A DNA stretch of 64,000 nucleotides from Polytrichum commune (lineage: Eukaryota; Streptophyta; Polytrichopsida; Polytrichales; Polytrichaceae), in NCBI GenBank assembly GCA_950295325.1, contig OX485808.1, positions 33,438,527 to 33,502,526 on the forward strand. Reading direction: 5' to 3'. Under the pieces are notes generated by a model, which worked only from the letters and a program-made list of their open reading frames with translations, searched no databases and was not told where the DNA came from. Below are positions 22,795 to 35,213 of this stretch, piece after piece. The position numbers and the translations under genes were made by a program. How positions within the stretch are numbered: the stretch's first letter is position 1; every line of letters begins with the position of its first letter.

Positions 22795-23126
22795 TACCAC
22801 AGCACCGCATGTGGTGAGTTTTTTATCCAACTTGTCATCATCATTTCATGCGTGTAACCACTCGTTCTATCTACTTACATTTGTTTCTGAATTGCTCTCT
22901 CGTGTATATTCATTCCATTTGACTTGAGCTGAAGAGTGTCTCGTGAATCACAAGGATTATCAGGAGCACGTAGAATCCACCTAAGATTAAAGCTTTGCAT
23001 ACTTCGCTTGAGATACAAATCTGCAACATGAGATGAGAAAGTATTCAAAAGGTACTGGCAATAACTGTTCGCCCATTTCATAATCATTGCCATCATGTTA
23101 ACCGGTAGGAGTACACTGTTTCTCAT
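22795..23126 (+). repeat. low-copy repeat R1, copy 2 (inverted relative to 23930-24305)
   Basis: Its reverse complement aligns with 23930-24305: GTTAACATG.TGGCAATGAT, GGGC.AACAGTTATTGCCA, TTGCAGATTTG and GACACTCTT..GCTCAAGTC are shared. The two arms form a long imperfect inverted repeat with about 800 bp between them. Confidence 0.75.
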
Positions 23127-23308
23127 CTCAAATATGTCATGAAACCATCTTGAAGTTCATCTCAAGGCACTTGTGAACTTGCATTAAGAAGTGACAAAGA
23201 AAATGTACACAAAAAAACCTGGACTTGAGTATTTTGAACTGAATTGTGCTGAGGTGTGGACAATTCATGCTGATCACGAGAAAAATTCCCCATACACAAA
23301 TGACACCT

Positions 23309-24217
23309 GAATCATGATCAGCGGCATTGAGTATCATGATCTTAGTATGAATGGAATACTCTGACAGTGAATTGCAAGGTATGTACTTACGTGCAAAGCT
23401 TGGCCACATAGTTCTTTCACATCAAATAAGAGAGTAGATAAACTTGTTCCTGCCAGTTCAGAGATTGTATCGTTTACAACATATTGCAAAGCTTTCAAAG
23501 AGATAAGTATTTGGGATCACTACCTCTATTCTGAAACCAGAAATTGACTGAACACTGAGCATATTATAATTGACCTGCATAAACTTCTTGGTATGTCTTT
23601 GAGATTGTTGTATTTACACTTTATCATATTATGCTTAGAATAAAAGATTCCTTGAAACTTTCATATGAGAATCAGTGAGCATTCGATTTTCATCTGATTC
23701 CCACCACAGCATTAAGTTCTTTGATTTGCATAAGCTGGAAGTTTCAAGAGTGAGATAATATTATCCACATGAAGGTGTGAAAGTGAGTATCTGATCTGAA
23801 ATCAAGTTTTTCACCGTTTTCTTCTCATGTATGGTTCCAGCATCAAAGACACTTCACGAAGTGAATCACCAGAATATGACCTGCAGAGCACCTCCCAACA
23901 ACCTTTATGGAAATTGAAATTCTCAAAGTCAGTAAGATGGCAATCGGTGCAAACTTACAACACAACCTTCGCTTTGCTACTGGTTAACATGGTTGCAATG
24001 ATCATACAATGGGCAAACAGTTATTGCCAACCTTTTTCCATACTTTTGTAGATATACTCGGGTTGCAGATTTGAATCTCTAATGACGTGCGCAAGGCTCA
24101 ATCTCAGGTGGATTCATAGGTGCTCTTGGAATCATGTAAATCCTTGTCATTCAGGAGACACTCTTTAGCTCAAGTCAAATGGAATATATTGGAGGGAGCA
24201 CTTGAACAACAAGTGTA
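23309..24217 (+). repeat. empty-site sister of 5575-6842
   Basis: This copy lacks both the copia and the MITE present in the 5.5-kb copy. The intact MITE target CCAGCATC is at 23837-23844. The copia target GAATC is at 23309-23313. Confidence 0.9.
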
Positions 24218-24549
24218 AGTAGGTACTACAATGAGCTGTTAAACAGCATGATGACAAGATGATGACAAGGTGGATCAAACCTAAAAACATGCGGTGTCGG
24301 AAATGGGACAGAAAGTAATTGTGAAGGAGATGTCCGGTGCACTTTGTAATCCTCCAAAAACTCCACACCAGACTTGTTTGTTTCTCCGAACACTTGCAAC
24401 ACCACTGAGAACAAGAACAAGAATCATTTCCAGCAGAAGTGATTGTAAGTTGATACTCTCCTCACCGCTTGCGGTATTCGAGGTGAACTTTGTCTGCAGC
24501 AATTTTCTTAGGTTGCTCTTCGTCGAGGTTGTGTGATGCATTGGCAATT

Positions 24550-25920
24550 TCAATTGAGGAGGATTCCTGCAGTGACAATCACCGCAGTGCCTTGAAGAAA
24601 AACCCGTCCTGCGGTATCATCCACCCGCAAGTCCAGCACCCCTCCTCGTTTCGACGCCTGGTACGCCAACAGCCTCTTCTTCCCGAGCTTGCCGGCCCAG
24701 TAAGGCGCGAGGGCGCAATGCGCGCTTCCGCAAACCGGGTCTTCCGGAATGCCATACTTGGGGATGAAAAACCGCGAAACGCAATCATACGGCGATTCTG
24801 CATCACCGCGTGCAGTTATGATCAACCCCCTCGCATCGAAAGTCATCAGCTCTTCAGTGTGCGTCTCGAGAGTCGCGACCTCCTCCGCGCTTCCGAGCTC
24901 CAAGAGCAAGTTGTCCTCTTCGTCTTTGAAAAACGCGATGACCGTGCTGCTTTTCAAAGTTCGCGGCAATGATGTCGAGGCGTCCTTCAGAGCGTAGGGT
25001 GTCACTTTGAGACTGGGGAAGCAGAGCTCTACTACCCCGTGCCATTCCTCGTCGTCGTTGCCTTCTTCTTTGACAAAGACCTTGCGTGCAGACATTAGAC
25101 CTGAGTACATTGTGTGGAAGTAAATGGTGGAGCCAGGAGCTTGGCCTGATTTGAACAGAAGGTAAGCAGATGCTAAAGTTGCGTGCCCGCATAATCGACA
25201 TTCCTTTTGGACCGTAAACCACTTTATGTCGTAATGACTCGCCTTCTCTCCAGCTGCATCAAATTGCAAGTGCGAGTTAGAACACATACAGACAGCAGAA
25301 CCATCTCAAGTTCTCACAGCGATTCACTGAGTAATTGAACACCAATATGAAGGCATCCGGGACAGAGTAGTAGATAAAGGTGCAAATTCGCAAAGCCTGT
25401 GAGTGGCCACCGAATTGCTGGTCAAGAATTCCTACCTTTCTAAAATTCATCCAAAGTGGCAACTGGAATTGGTGAATCTGCAAGGATAATGAAACCTTCA
25501 TTTAGAGCCACATGGAGTGCAATCTTGGCACAGGCAGGGAGCAGATTGCAGTGTGCACACTCAATTTTGTATTTGTTGATTAAGAAAGTAATATGGAACT
25601 CCCTGATCAATGATATGGCGGAAACACTCACATTTGATTGCGCCATTTGCATTTGCCTCCTCCGAGATGCCATTTTCATGATTGCTAAAGGCCTCTCGCT
25701 TGACCAGAAACGCTGTCATTGGGGCGCTAAATTCAGCGGCAACATTTTGCATCCACTTCTCATCACTGAAACGCGGCAGTAGACACACGGCAGCCGGGTT
25801 TCCTTTGAACGCCACATCCGTGAATGCGTCAACCAGGGCGTAGTCCACGATCTTTGTGCACGAATTCGGCCCATGGTGAGATCGGATGGCTTCAGAAACA
25901 GGGAACACGCATCCTGCCAT
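24550..25920 (-). CDS. PhzF-family (phenazine-biosynthesis-like) isomerase-fold protein
   Basis: Two exons, 25920-25632 and 25253-24550, join in frame to 330 residues, the usual length for the family. Donor is T|GTGAGT and acceptor GATGCAG|C. Exon 1 starts MAGCVFPVSEA and holds VDAFTDVAFKGNPAAVCLL (about residues 30-48). Exon 2 has the family motifs CRLCGHATLASA and EDPVCGSAHCALAPYW. PhzF proteins are two-domain epimerase-fold enzymes; bacterial PhzF isomerises DHHA, while plant homologues have no settled substrate. An in-frame TTG lies two codons upstream, but the ATG at 25920 is preferred because the second copy conserves it. The plus-strand relative at 19663 is a broken duplicate. No targeting peptide is obvious. 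Confidence 0.88.
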
Positions 25921-25926
25921 GGCCAA

Positions 25927-27166
25927 TTCTCAATCTCAATCACCAAATGTACCCTAATCTCGTCCAGAAAGCGGATTCTCACAATCCGAAACCAGCTGAA
26001 AGGAAGTTGTGAGATAGTTTACAATCGGCGAATCTCGAACGAGGAATAGGTTCAAGGTGTCGTCATATACCTAGATCATGAGAGTGCTAGAATCTCTGCT
26101 AAAGTATACGCCTACACCCGGGTGAAGCAGCAGAGATGTTCAAGTAGAGAGCAAGTTTTCTACATATTGGTCGAGCAAAGATGCTCAATTTGGTAACCCT
26201 CACATGATGACAAACTAAACAAATTGTCGAGAACACCGGGATGAAACTTAACCCTCAAGACCATCGGGCCCTAGAATTGAGCCTCACCACTTTACATGTG
26301 ACAAGGTTGGGCCCCAAAAAAGTTCATAAAGTGGGGCCGGATTGAGGGCTTAATCGGGCCGGTGCTCCGGCCGGAGGCAGGCCGTGTATAAGGCCGCCCT
26401 AAGTAGAAACTGACAAACTGAATCTTCTTTCTGCTAAAAAAATTCACACAAGTGGAACCTTACATACTTCCAGGTAAGATGTTTCAGTCAATCTGCTTGG
26501 CCAATTGCATAACCTGCCTTAACTTATGTCATGTGAAGGTCACTAACCCCACCACGGTAACCCCTCATGCCCGTGATACACCCGTCTATACCCTGATAGA
26601 CACCCTGGGAATTCCATCTTGTCATCAGAACCACATGCTTGGGGAAGAAATTCCACATTTCATGTCCTCAACAATCTAATTAGTGAGCCTTGCGTGGCGG
26701 GACCAGAAGTGGCGGGAGCAAAAGTGGCGAAAACAAACAGACCAAGATTGCAGTGCCAACACATTCACACATAAAGCGCCAGTAACTTCAACTTTGCTGA
26801 TGAAAAGCACAATCCACTCAGATGAATGTGGCCGTGGCCCGTGATGAAGAAGAAAGCCGTTAATCCTGAGGTTCTGTCATCAAGTGTCATCTCAAACTTT
26901 TTTGCTTAACCTCAAAGCTGATGATCATACTCACAGTTTAATTTGTAAGTACACATCCTGAGGTCGGTGTTCTCCAAATTACTCAGTCCAGAACTTTCTC
27001 TCTCGTTCTGGAACATCCTGCTACCTACCTATGCTTCACTGAATTCACTTTTGGTCGCACCTGGCCGCTCTCCAGCTTCTCGATTATCATCGTCTCACTT
27101 TTTGCTCACCGCAATTGTGGCACCGACGCTTCCAGAAGTGGGGCCTAAACCCTCGACAGCTTCAAG
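25927..27166. other. intergenic region between divergent PhzF and SDR genes
   Basis: I see no coding sequence. A GC-rich patch with GGGCCGG motifs spans about 26290-26400. The region probably contains the promoters of both flanking genes, which are transcribed away from each other. Confidence 0.45.
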
Positions 27167-28080
<914 letters not shown>

Positions 28081-28357
28081 GTGAGCTTTGTGTATGTAGC
28101 TATGGAGGTTTGTGAATTCTGTGTAGAGAGTTAGGGGTGCATTGTGCAATTTACCCTGTGAATTTGTTCCCTACTTGTAACCAATCCAAATTTCAGTACA
28201 TTTTTGTGAACTTCAATTCGAAAGTTGTTGACGGTTTCTATCAACTGCTTATACTGAAATCAATTGTATGCAATGCTTTCATGGTTGATGGGAGCCTTTC
28301 TGAAGTGGTGTGTTGCGACAACTGCGGTGTAAGTCTTAGATTAGGTAGAGCACCTTT

Positions 28358-28640
28358 AAGAACACGGCTTTTGATGTTGCTTCCAAGCCCGAAGGTCTGC
28401 GTACACCTACCACCGATTTCTCTTCTCTCCCAAGTGACTGCGACTTTTTGAGTGAGCTTGTGTATGTGGGTATACTTTGGAAGGAAGTGAATTCATGAAG
28501 GTTTGTGAATTCTGTGTATTTTGCCCTGTGATATTGTTTCCTAATTGAAACCGTTACAAATTTCAATGTATTTGTATACCCAGTACGAAAGTTGTTGATG
28601 ATTTCTATACATCACTGGTACAGAGAACTTGCTATCAATG
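28358..28640 (+). pseudogene. tandem remnant of the SDR gene 3' end
   Basis: It contains TTTGATGTTGCTTCCAAGCC, then a decayed match to the last codons of the SDR, the TTTTGAGTGAGCTTGTGTATG stop region and 3' flank similar to 27990-28260. Only about 30 codons and the 3' untranslated region are copied. No promoter or N-terminal part is present. Confidence 0.85.
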
Positions 28641-29481
28641 AAGTGTCGCCTGTTCGCATGAAAGCAGAAAGTGATTATTGTTGCTCCAAGGTCTTGTTGA
28701 TGAATTCTATCAACTTATTCTACTGGCTTATTCATCGTGGAACAATTTTTGACAAAGGTTCGATGATTTATATAAGCTTCTTGAAGGAGTGATATTTTGC
28801 AACAAACTGTAATGTCAAGTAAATGGGTCTTACTGTAAGTGGTAACTCGACCAAAGAGCCCACATCTCTGAGAATATAAAACACACGATAAGTACAAAGA
28901 TGGTTACTAGCACAGTGAGGCCATAGCCACTTTTCTAATGCTTTTTGGAGCTCATATGAATATCTTATTCACTATCAAATGAAGATCCTCGTGCTCATTA
29001 AATGGTCATGTAGGTCCCTTTACTTATGTTGGGTATTGAGCCTAGAATGGTTATCTTATTTTAAGCACACAATCCAATCTCTTTAAAGCACATCTTTTTT
29101 GGTATCCATTCTTGGAGCCCGACCAAACCACATACCACTCAAATATACATAACCAAATAAGGATTGTCTACCTTAAATCTCAAATTGGAGCACATTTGCC
29201 ACTTCGATATAAGCTCAACCAGTCAAAAATTTGTAAGAAAGAGCAAACAATTCATGTCCAAACCAAACGTCGCATGTTAATGTGTGCACAGAATGTGATG
29301 AGTATCAAAGTTTGCACAAGGTATCAGTAAACTTCATTTCGTTACTTTGCATCTAAACTGATAATGTAGCCTCGCCCACCACACGTATTGTGCACTGATT
29401 CATCTCTCTCCTCAAGTTTTTACAAAAAAAAACCTATTCAAATGGACTAGCTACTCTAGTGTAAGTTACATAGAGAGAGAA
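28641..29481. other. intergenic region with a family-B repeat
   Basis: It holds a dispersed repeat at about 29034-29160 (see the family-B entry). It otherwise separates the convergent SDR and heme-oxygenase-like genes. Confidence 0.4.
29034..29160 (+). repeat. family-B dispersed repeat
   Basis: It contains TTGAGCCTAGAATGGTTATC, ATTTTAAGCACACAATCCAA, CCATTCTTGGAGCC and CCACTCAAATATACA, in the same order as the copy at 30262. Confidence 0.7.
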
Positions 29482-32400
29482 TCAATTCTTCTTGGGCTCC
29501 TCCTCTACAGCAAGAACTGATAACAACAAACTTGTACGTTGGATGGCCTTTGGTAGCTCCTGCATCACCTGCGTGACCATTCCAACATTATCCAATCAAA
29601 ATTAGCATGATATTCTTCAGGATATACACAGATAGCTTCAAATTTCAAACACTGAGAACCCCATTGCAGGAACAAATAACTTAATATGCTTAATGTTGTT
29701 GTACACCCAATGATCAAATCTAATCACTTTCGCACATCTATTGTCAAGCATCACAACTAGAAAATAAACTTCATCTGATTGCTTTGCTACAACAAAACAA
29801 AACAAAACAAAAAACGTAATTCAATCCCAGTGCCAAGCGTTAAAATAAAAATCTAGTCACCTTGTGAACATTGCACAAACTAGAGATGTGATATTCCTGA
29901 GGAGCTCCAAAAGAGAAACACTACACTTTGAAGCTTCATAAAAACTTCTCCAACAGGGATAAAATTTGGTGGGAAATGGAATTTGCTGCTGTCAGCTCCA
30001 GTTTCATCATTTGGATAGTTGTCTCTCACTAACATAAAGTTTCTCTTTAAGGTAGATGGGTCTAAATGGTTACTTTTTCTGACCAGCCCACTTCTCCTAG
30101 GATATGATACACATGATTAGTGCAAGATGGTTAGCAAATCCAAATTGAGACCGTAGCCACTTCCCTCATAATTTTTGGAGATCGTCTGAACATGTTATAC
30201 ATTATCAAAGTGAAGATTCTCTTGCTCATAAAATGGTCATATAGGTTTCCCCTATTATGTTGACTATTGAGCTTAGAATGGTTATGATATTTTAAGCACA
30301 TAGTCCAATATCTATTAAACAAATGTCTTTTTGGTATTTGTTCTTGGAGCTACACCTGACCACTCAAATATAGGTGTCCAATTAAGATCAGTAACCAAAT
30401 TAGGCACGTCTATCTTAGTTGTAGTCAATGGATGAATGCATATGCAAATAAGGATTTGTAATACCTGTTCATGCTCATCTGGAAGAATGAGGTTGCCTGC
30501 CATGTTGAGAGCCGTAATTAAAACTCTTAATGGATCCCGTGCTTGCTGCACCCATACAACAATAAACATCACTTGAGAATATATACCTGCTTTCCTTTTC
30601 AAGAGAAAATATACCTGCTGCCCCTATCATGACTAAAACAAGATGAAGCCTTGACGAAATAAACATAAAAAGAGATGAAGTTGAGTAGAGTCAGGTAAAT
30701 ACTTGTGGATAGTCACGGTAAAACCCAACAGCACGAGCCTCTTTCAATAAAGACAAGCATTCCACTGCCTTTGCCCCTACTCTCATCCCTGTTGATCCAA
30801 ACACTTCATATATAAATGTCCTGAAATTGCAAAAAAAGTTATCTTTGCAAGTCTCAGACGAATCTAGGAAACCCCCATGGAAAGGTTAATGTGTGTATCA
30901 AAAGAAGCAAAGTGAAGTAGAGGATATTGACCTGTGGTAAGATGAGCTACATGAATCGCAAAAATATGTGCCAAGAGTTGAAGACACCCGTCTGTTGTGT
31001 CCTTCTCTACTGATGTAGCAGAGTTCCCAACTTGCTGTAAATACTGTGGCATACAAAATAAAAACCCATGAGATCCCTACGCAGGAAATTCAATCAATGG
31101 CATCCACTGAAGAAGTAGAGTGTTCTCAGAAATTCTACAGTGGAGGTCATGTTGAAATTCCAAGTCTGCCTAATAGACACATAAAATATCATACAGGCAC
31201 AATCATATGCATCAGAGTTTCTATCTAGATTAGGGTAAGCTATACCTTCACATATGCAATCGTTTGCGTTGTAGCAGCCGGTATTTGTAAAGACACGCCA
31301 TTTTCTAGAGTTGCTTGACCTAAAGCTGCAATGTCTGATGCAAGCTCCTATACTTTCCAGGGACAATTCACCATTCAGTACAAGGTATAAAGCAGTGTTG
31401 GACTGGTATATAGGTGCATCCATGCTACCGATAATCAACATTAATATGGCATCAAAGAACCTACCCATGGGTGTCAAAATTGTAATATCAGTGGTATTAC
31501 AATATTGGTATTTGGTGGGTATGTCAAGGTGAGAGAATCTCTGTGTACCCAAGTTATTATTTGGGTCAATACCATTCTATACCATGTTAATATTATATAG
31601 GGCAATTTTATCTAGATATGAAGGTCCTTGCATGGTATTTAAACCCGAATGGTATTGAAAACAAAATACCGTCCAATACATACCATACTGGTATCAAAAA
31701 ATGTGAAATCCTCATTGTAGATACCTGAATGCTATCAAAAGAAGACAATACCAGACCAACACTGGTATAAAGTGTGTCACATGTCTGCATGTCTGTTAGT
31801 TGCTCCTAAGAGAAATGTATTTTGTATTCCCTTCGATATGGATATTACATACAATATTTACAAGAGACAAAGTTTGTTGCTATACTGTCAAATCTTGACA
31901 TGCACAATACTTACTATGCATTGTGTAACAATGTGTCACACTCAACCTAAAAAAAATGTTCTATCTTGTCAGACAACATAATGATTTCTGTGAATTATAA
32001 ACCTCACAAAGCTGTCCCAAAAGAATTCATGATTGAGATGCACAAGATAGGCTAACCTCATGGCGGTCGAGACCAAGACCAGAGCTGAATATCGAGATGG
32101 CCCTGGCAGCTCTACGACTAGAGTCTCCATCAAGGTTGGAGATGATTGCATCAGATTTGTTGCCACTTGAATTATTCACAGCTGCAATGACATCCTTTAG
32201 TGTGCTGTACACTGCAAGCTATGCCACAAAGACAAGTGGACCACATTGAAGATGGTCACAGTGTCTGACAGTGCAGAAGAAGATCAAATTCAGATTAACT
32301 TAAAACAACATGAAAGCCCATGGCAACAAAAACTAATTGTAAGATACAAATTAGCAGTTTAGGAACAGTCAATGAAGAAATCATGCAACATTTGTGAACC

Positions 32401-35111
32401 TTTCAAATATCTCAAGCAGTATTATACTGAGCAGGTACGAGGGAAGCACCTGGTCCTGTAGAAACTGCATGTACCGCACTTCTCCGAAACTCCAACGTTC
32501 AAAAGGCGGCATAGGACGCCCTCGTGCGACTGCTATCTCGCCCTGCTCGTTCAGTAAATTGCAGAACTGTTAGTGGTGAAATTTAAGGTGAAAGAAATCT
32601 TACCAAGGTACAGAATGTGAAAGAAGAGAAATATTTTTAAGATATTATTTTTAAAAATAAATAAATTTTAAATTTTAAAAATAAATAAATAACTACTCTA
32701 ATGTTGCCAACAGCATGATTTATGGTGTGGCTTCATTTTCGAGTTGGTCAAGTCTATATGTAACCCCGAAATGGGCATTACAAGAATTAGAGGGGCCCCT
32801 GAGGACTACTGCCTCCTTTCCAAGGTCAACACCTTCAACGGGTGCGAACAAGCTCGCCGGTACCTAATCCCCCAAGGGCAAGCCCCTAGGTTCCCACATG
32901 GTTGGCTGAAAATACCCAGTTCATCCATATATCCCCACTATGATCGGGTAGACCATAGGTGGTAGGATGCACTGGAAATGAAGAGCTAGGAAGGTCACCC
33001 ATCCGAGTACTATTCCGGCCTTAGGCAGCTTAACCTCAGAGTTCCCATGGGATCCAGGTTAAGGACTTGGGTTTAAGCCACCCTCAGAATGTGAATAATC
33101 AAAAGGAAGGTGCTTGCTGCTGTGTTAATTGTTACTCTAGGTTAGGACATAATAAGCAATGTGGAATATATGCTAGATTCATACACAAGACGTATCAACA
33201 GTCATGTGAATGTAATGTGGAGAACAGTGATCCAATTTTCACTGAGCTTCAATTGCCGTAAGAATACCTGAGGTATACTACGCACCTTGGATTCCAATAG
33301 TTGAAGGCGGCGGACGAGCTGTTCGTAGAAGGGGATACTATCTTCTTCTGCACTGAATGCTGGGCTAAAACTCTTGAGCTTGAGATTCTCAAGCTCAGCT
33401 TCAGTGCCTTCAGCTCCCCAGGCCTCCACTCGAACAAAATCCACCTTCCCTTTCGCCGCTGCGTCAGGGTCTATCCCCAGCTTCTTGGCTTGCTCGGCTG
33501 CAGTTTCCTGTTTCCCACATTTATAAGTTGTATCCAAGGCGTAGAAGTTAAACCCTAAACCCTTCCAGGTTTCAGGCTACCATTGCATGATCTATGTGAC
33601 AATTTATACAAGGCCCCAACAAGTAGTAAAGCCAAATGTCACTTGATCCATGAGATTAGAACTTGATTTAACAAAACATATTACAAAGAGGATGTGAAAA
33701 TATGGTTGTATGTGACAATGGTGATTACATGCCTGAATCTCTCTACACTTGCTTTTAATACATGTATTGGTCCAATTGAGAGAATGCAATCGATGATCGA
33801 ATATTGTTAGATGGGGGTTTTGACATCCCCAGTGTGAATTAATAGTATGTAACTTTAAACACCTCCATACAACACCGTCAGGCCCCGAATGGGTATTTAG
33901 GACTTTTCAAGGTTAGTATTATGTGTGTGCCCTAGCCTTACACATTTAATTAGGACAAGCAGTTTCAGGAATGCCATTGCCACTCTCCCAATATTCAGAC
34001 AGAGAACACAGTCATACTCAGGAAAACCACAAACTAGGTTACAGGAATTAGGATGGATGTCCAATGCACTTTGATCACATTCCACTTTCAATCATGCTAT
34101 ATTTTTGTTCTGAAATCCACAACATATTCCTTGTTCTGTCACTGGCATTGGAGACCCAAGTGAGCACAGGTTTGTTTCACACAATAACAATCCAAAACAA
34201 TCCCTCTGTAAAATATGACAGAACCTCAAAAGATTACTAAATTTAACAAGAATTCAGAGCATCCTCAACGGTTGAAGATGATTCAATTACTGACCCAAAC
34301 ACATTCACAAGGAGCTCTTCTTGCGAATTCTTAACCCAAAATCCACAACATATTCCTGGTTCATGTTTTTTCAAACAACACAGTCTTATACAAAACCTTT
34401 GCAAAATGGAACAGAATCTCAACGAAGTACAAAAAGATCAAGGAAATTTCATTGCATCCCCAACTGTTAAACAATGACCCAATTACGGACCTAAAAACAT
34501 TCACAAACAGATCTTCCTGAAATCGCTTAACCCAAAATGCACACCACTTTCCTTGTTCATGTTTGTTTCACACAACACAGTCTTATACAAAACCTCTGCA
34601 AAATGGGGCAGAATCTCAAAGGAGCACAAAAATTTCAAGGAAATTTCAAAGCATCCCAACTGTTAAAGGACGACCCAATTATTGACCAACCACATTCACA
34701 AGCAGCTCTTCCTTGAACTCCCGTACTCCAAAATTCACAACAATTCTCTTGGTCAAGTTTGTTTCACACAACACAGTCTCAAAGGAGTACATTACTGACC
34801 CCAACCACATTCATAAGGAGCCCTTCCTGCACTGCAAATTCCTGAAACCCAAAACCCCCAAACTCTGATAACAGCAAACTTACTCTGTCCACGCTCCGGA
34901 GCACATTGTTGAGCTGTTTGGAGCCCTCTTTGACAGCCACAGCCCGCTTCCCTCCTCGCTTCGCGCCCACTTGCGGCTTCGCTTGCTTCTTCGCCTGCTG
35001 CTTCTTGTCCTCGCCTCCTCCGAATCCTCCAAATCCCTTCTTCCCCTCCGCCTGGCACATCACCAGTAGCTTTACCCTGGGCATCCCGCCCAGAATAACG
35101 CCCAAATTCAT
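29482..35111 (-). CDS. heme-oxygenase-fold plastid protein, nine exons
   Basis: Exons on the minus strand: about 35111-34884, 33507-33286, 32542-32450, 32218-32057, 31344-31246, 31043-30932, 30788-30703, 30545-30465 and 29568-29482. All junctions have GT-AG ends and agree in phase. The product has a plastid-like N terminus (MPRVKLLVMCQAEGKKGFGG), a Lys/Gln-rich linker, then a helical domain. FGEVRYMQFLQDQLAVYSTL and LLAHIFAIHVAHLTTGMRVG correspond to the substrate-pocket helices of heme oxygenases. The segment that should carry the haem-ligand histidine shows none, so catalysis is doubtful. The start is uncertain: the frame stays open to about 35213, where a TGA closes it, without a further ATG. 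It may be a relative of plastid assembly factors with this fold; I cannot name it. Confidence 0.75.
30262..30400 (+). repeat. family-B dispersed repeat, in intron 8 of the heme-oxygenase-like gene
   Basis: It shares TTGAGC.TAGAATGGTTAT, TTTTAAGCACA.AGTCCAAT, TTCTTGGAGC and CACTCAAATATAGGTGTCCA with copies near 10800, 11155, 14262, 29034, 35842 and 59660. Copies are 70-140 bp and well separated. Confidence 0.7.
31393..31764. mobile_element. 372-bp hAT MITE in intron 4 of the heme-oxygenase-like gene
   Basis: The ends are CAGTGTTGGACTGGTAT and its inverse with one mismatch. A perfect 8-bp duplication, GTATAAAG, flanks it at 31385-31392 and 31765-31772. Internal GGTAT motifs recur. The size, ends and duplication are those of a non-autonomous hAT element. 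It does not touch the splice sites. Confidence 0.93.
32759..33100 (+). mobile_element. Cassandra-type TRIM LTR in intron 2 of the heme-oxygenase-like gene
   Basis: The block starts TGTAACCCC at 32759 and contains an antisense 5S-like domain, the structure known for Cassandra LTRs, which carry a 5S-derived pol III promoter. The size of about 340 bp fits. The right end is approximate because a clear CA end and target duplication were not identified. No second LTR or primer-binding site is nearby, so it is probably a solo LTR or fragment. Confidence 0.7.
32990..33057 (-). ncRNA. 5S rRNA-derived domain inside the Cassandra LTR
   Basis: On the minus strand it reads GGATCCCATGGGAACTCTGA, GGTTAAGC, a diverged middle, then TCGGATGGGTGACCTT. 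These correspond to positions of 5S rRNA that include the internal A box and C box. It lacks the first and last parts of 5S rRNA and has many substitutions, so it is not a ribosomal gene. Confidence 0.75.
34112..34830. repeat. ~210-bp tandem array in intron 1 of the heme-oxygenase-like gene
   Basis: Three full units and a partial fourth share CCACAACATATTCC-like starts, TTGTTTCACACAACACAGTC, GCAAAATG..ACAGAATCTCAA, CAAGGAAATTTCA, CATCCCCAACTGTTAAA and GACCCAATTA. The last unit runs to the edge of exon 1. Confidence 0.85.
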
Positions 35112-35213
35112 CCTTACCAAATTTCTTAGAGTTCCTGGGAAGACGAATTTCCGTCTCCGCTTCGTGGCTATGGAGATTTCCCCCACTTCGGTTGCTGCAT
35201 TTGCCACTCTGCT

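Noticed and set aside
30789-30820. Upstream acceptor for exon 7 of the heme-oxygenase-like gene
   Set aside because: It gives a phase mismatch and adds residues inside a conserved block; the acceptor before 30788 restores both.
32990-33057. 5S ribosomal RNA gene
   Set aside because: Only the inner half matches and with many changes; it is part of an LTR.
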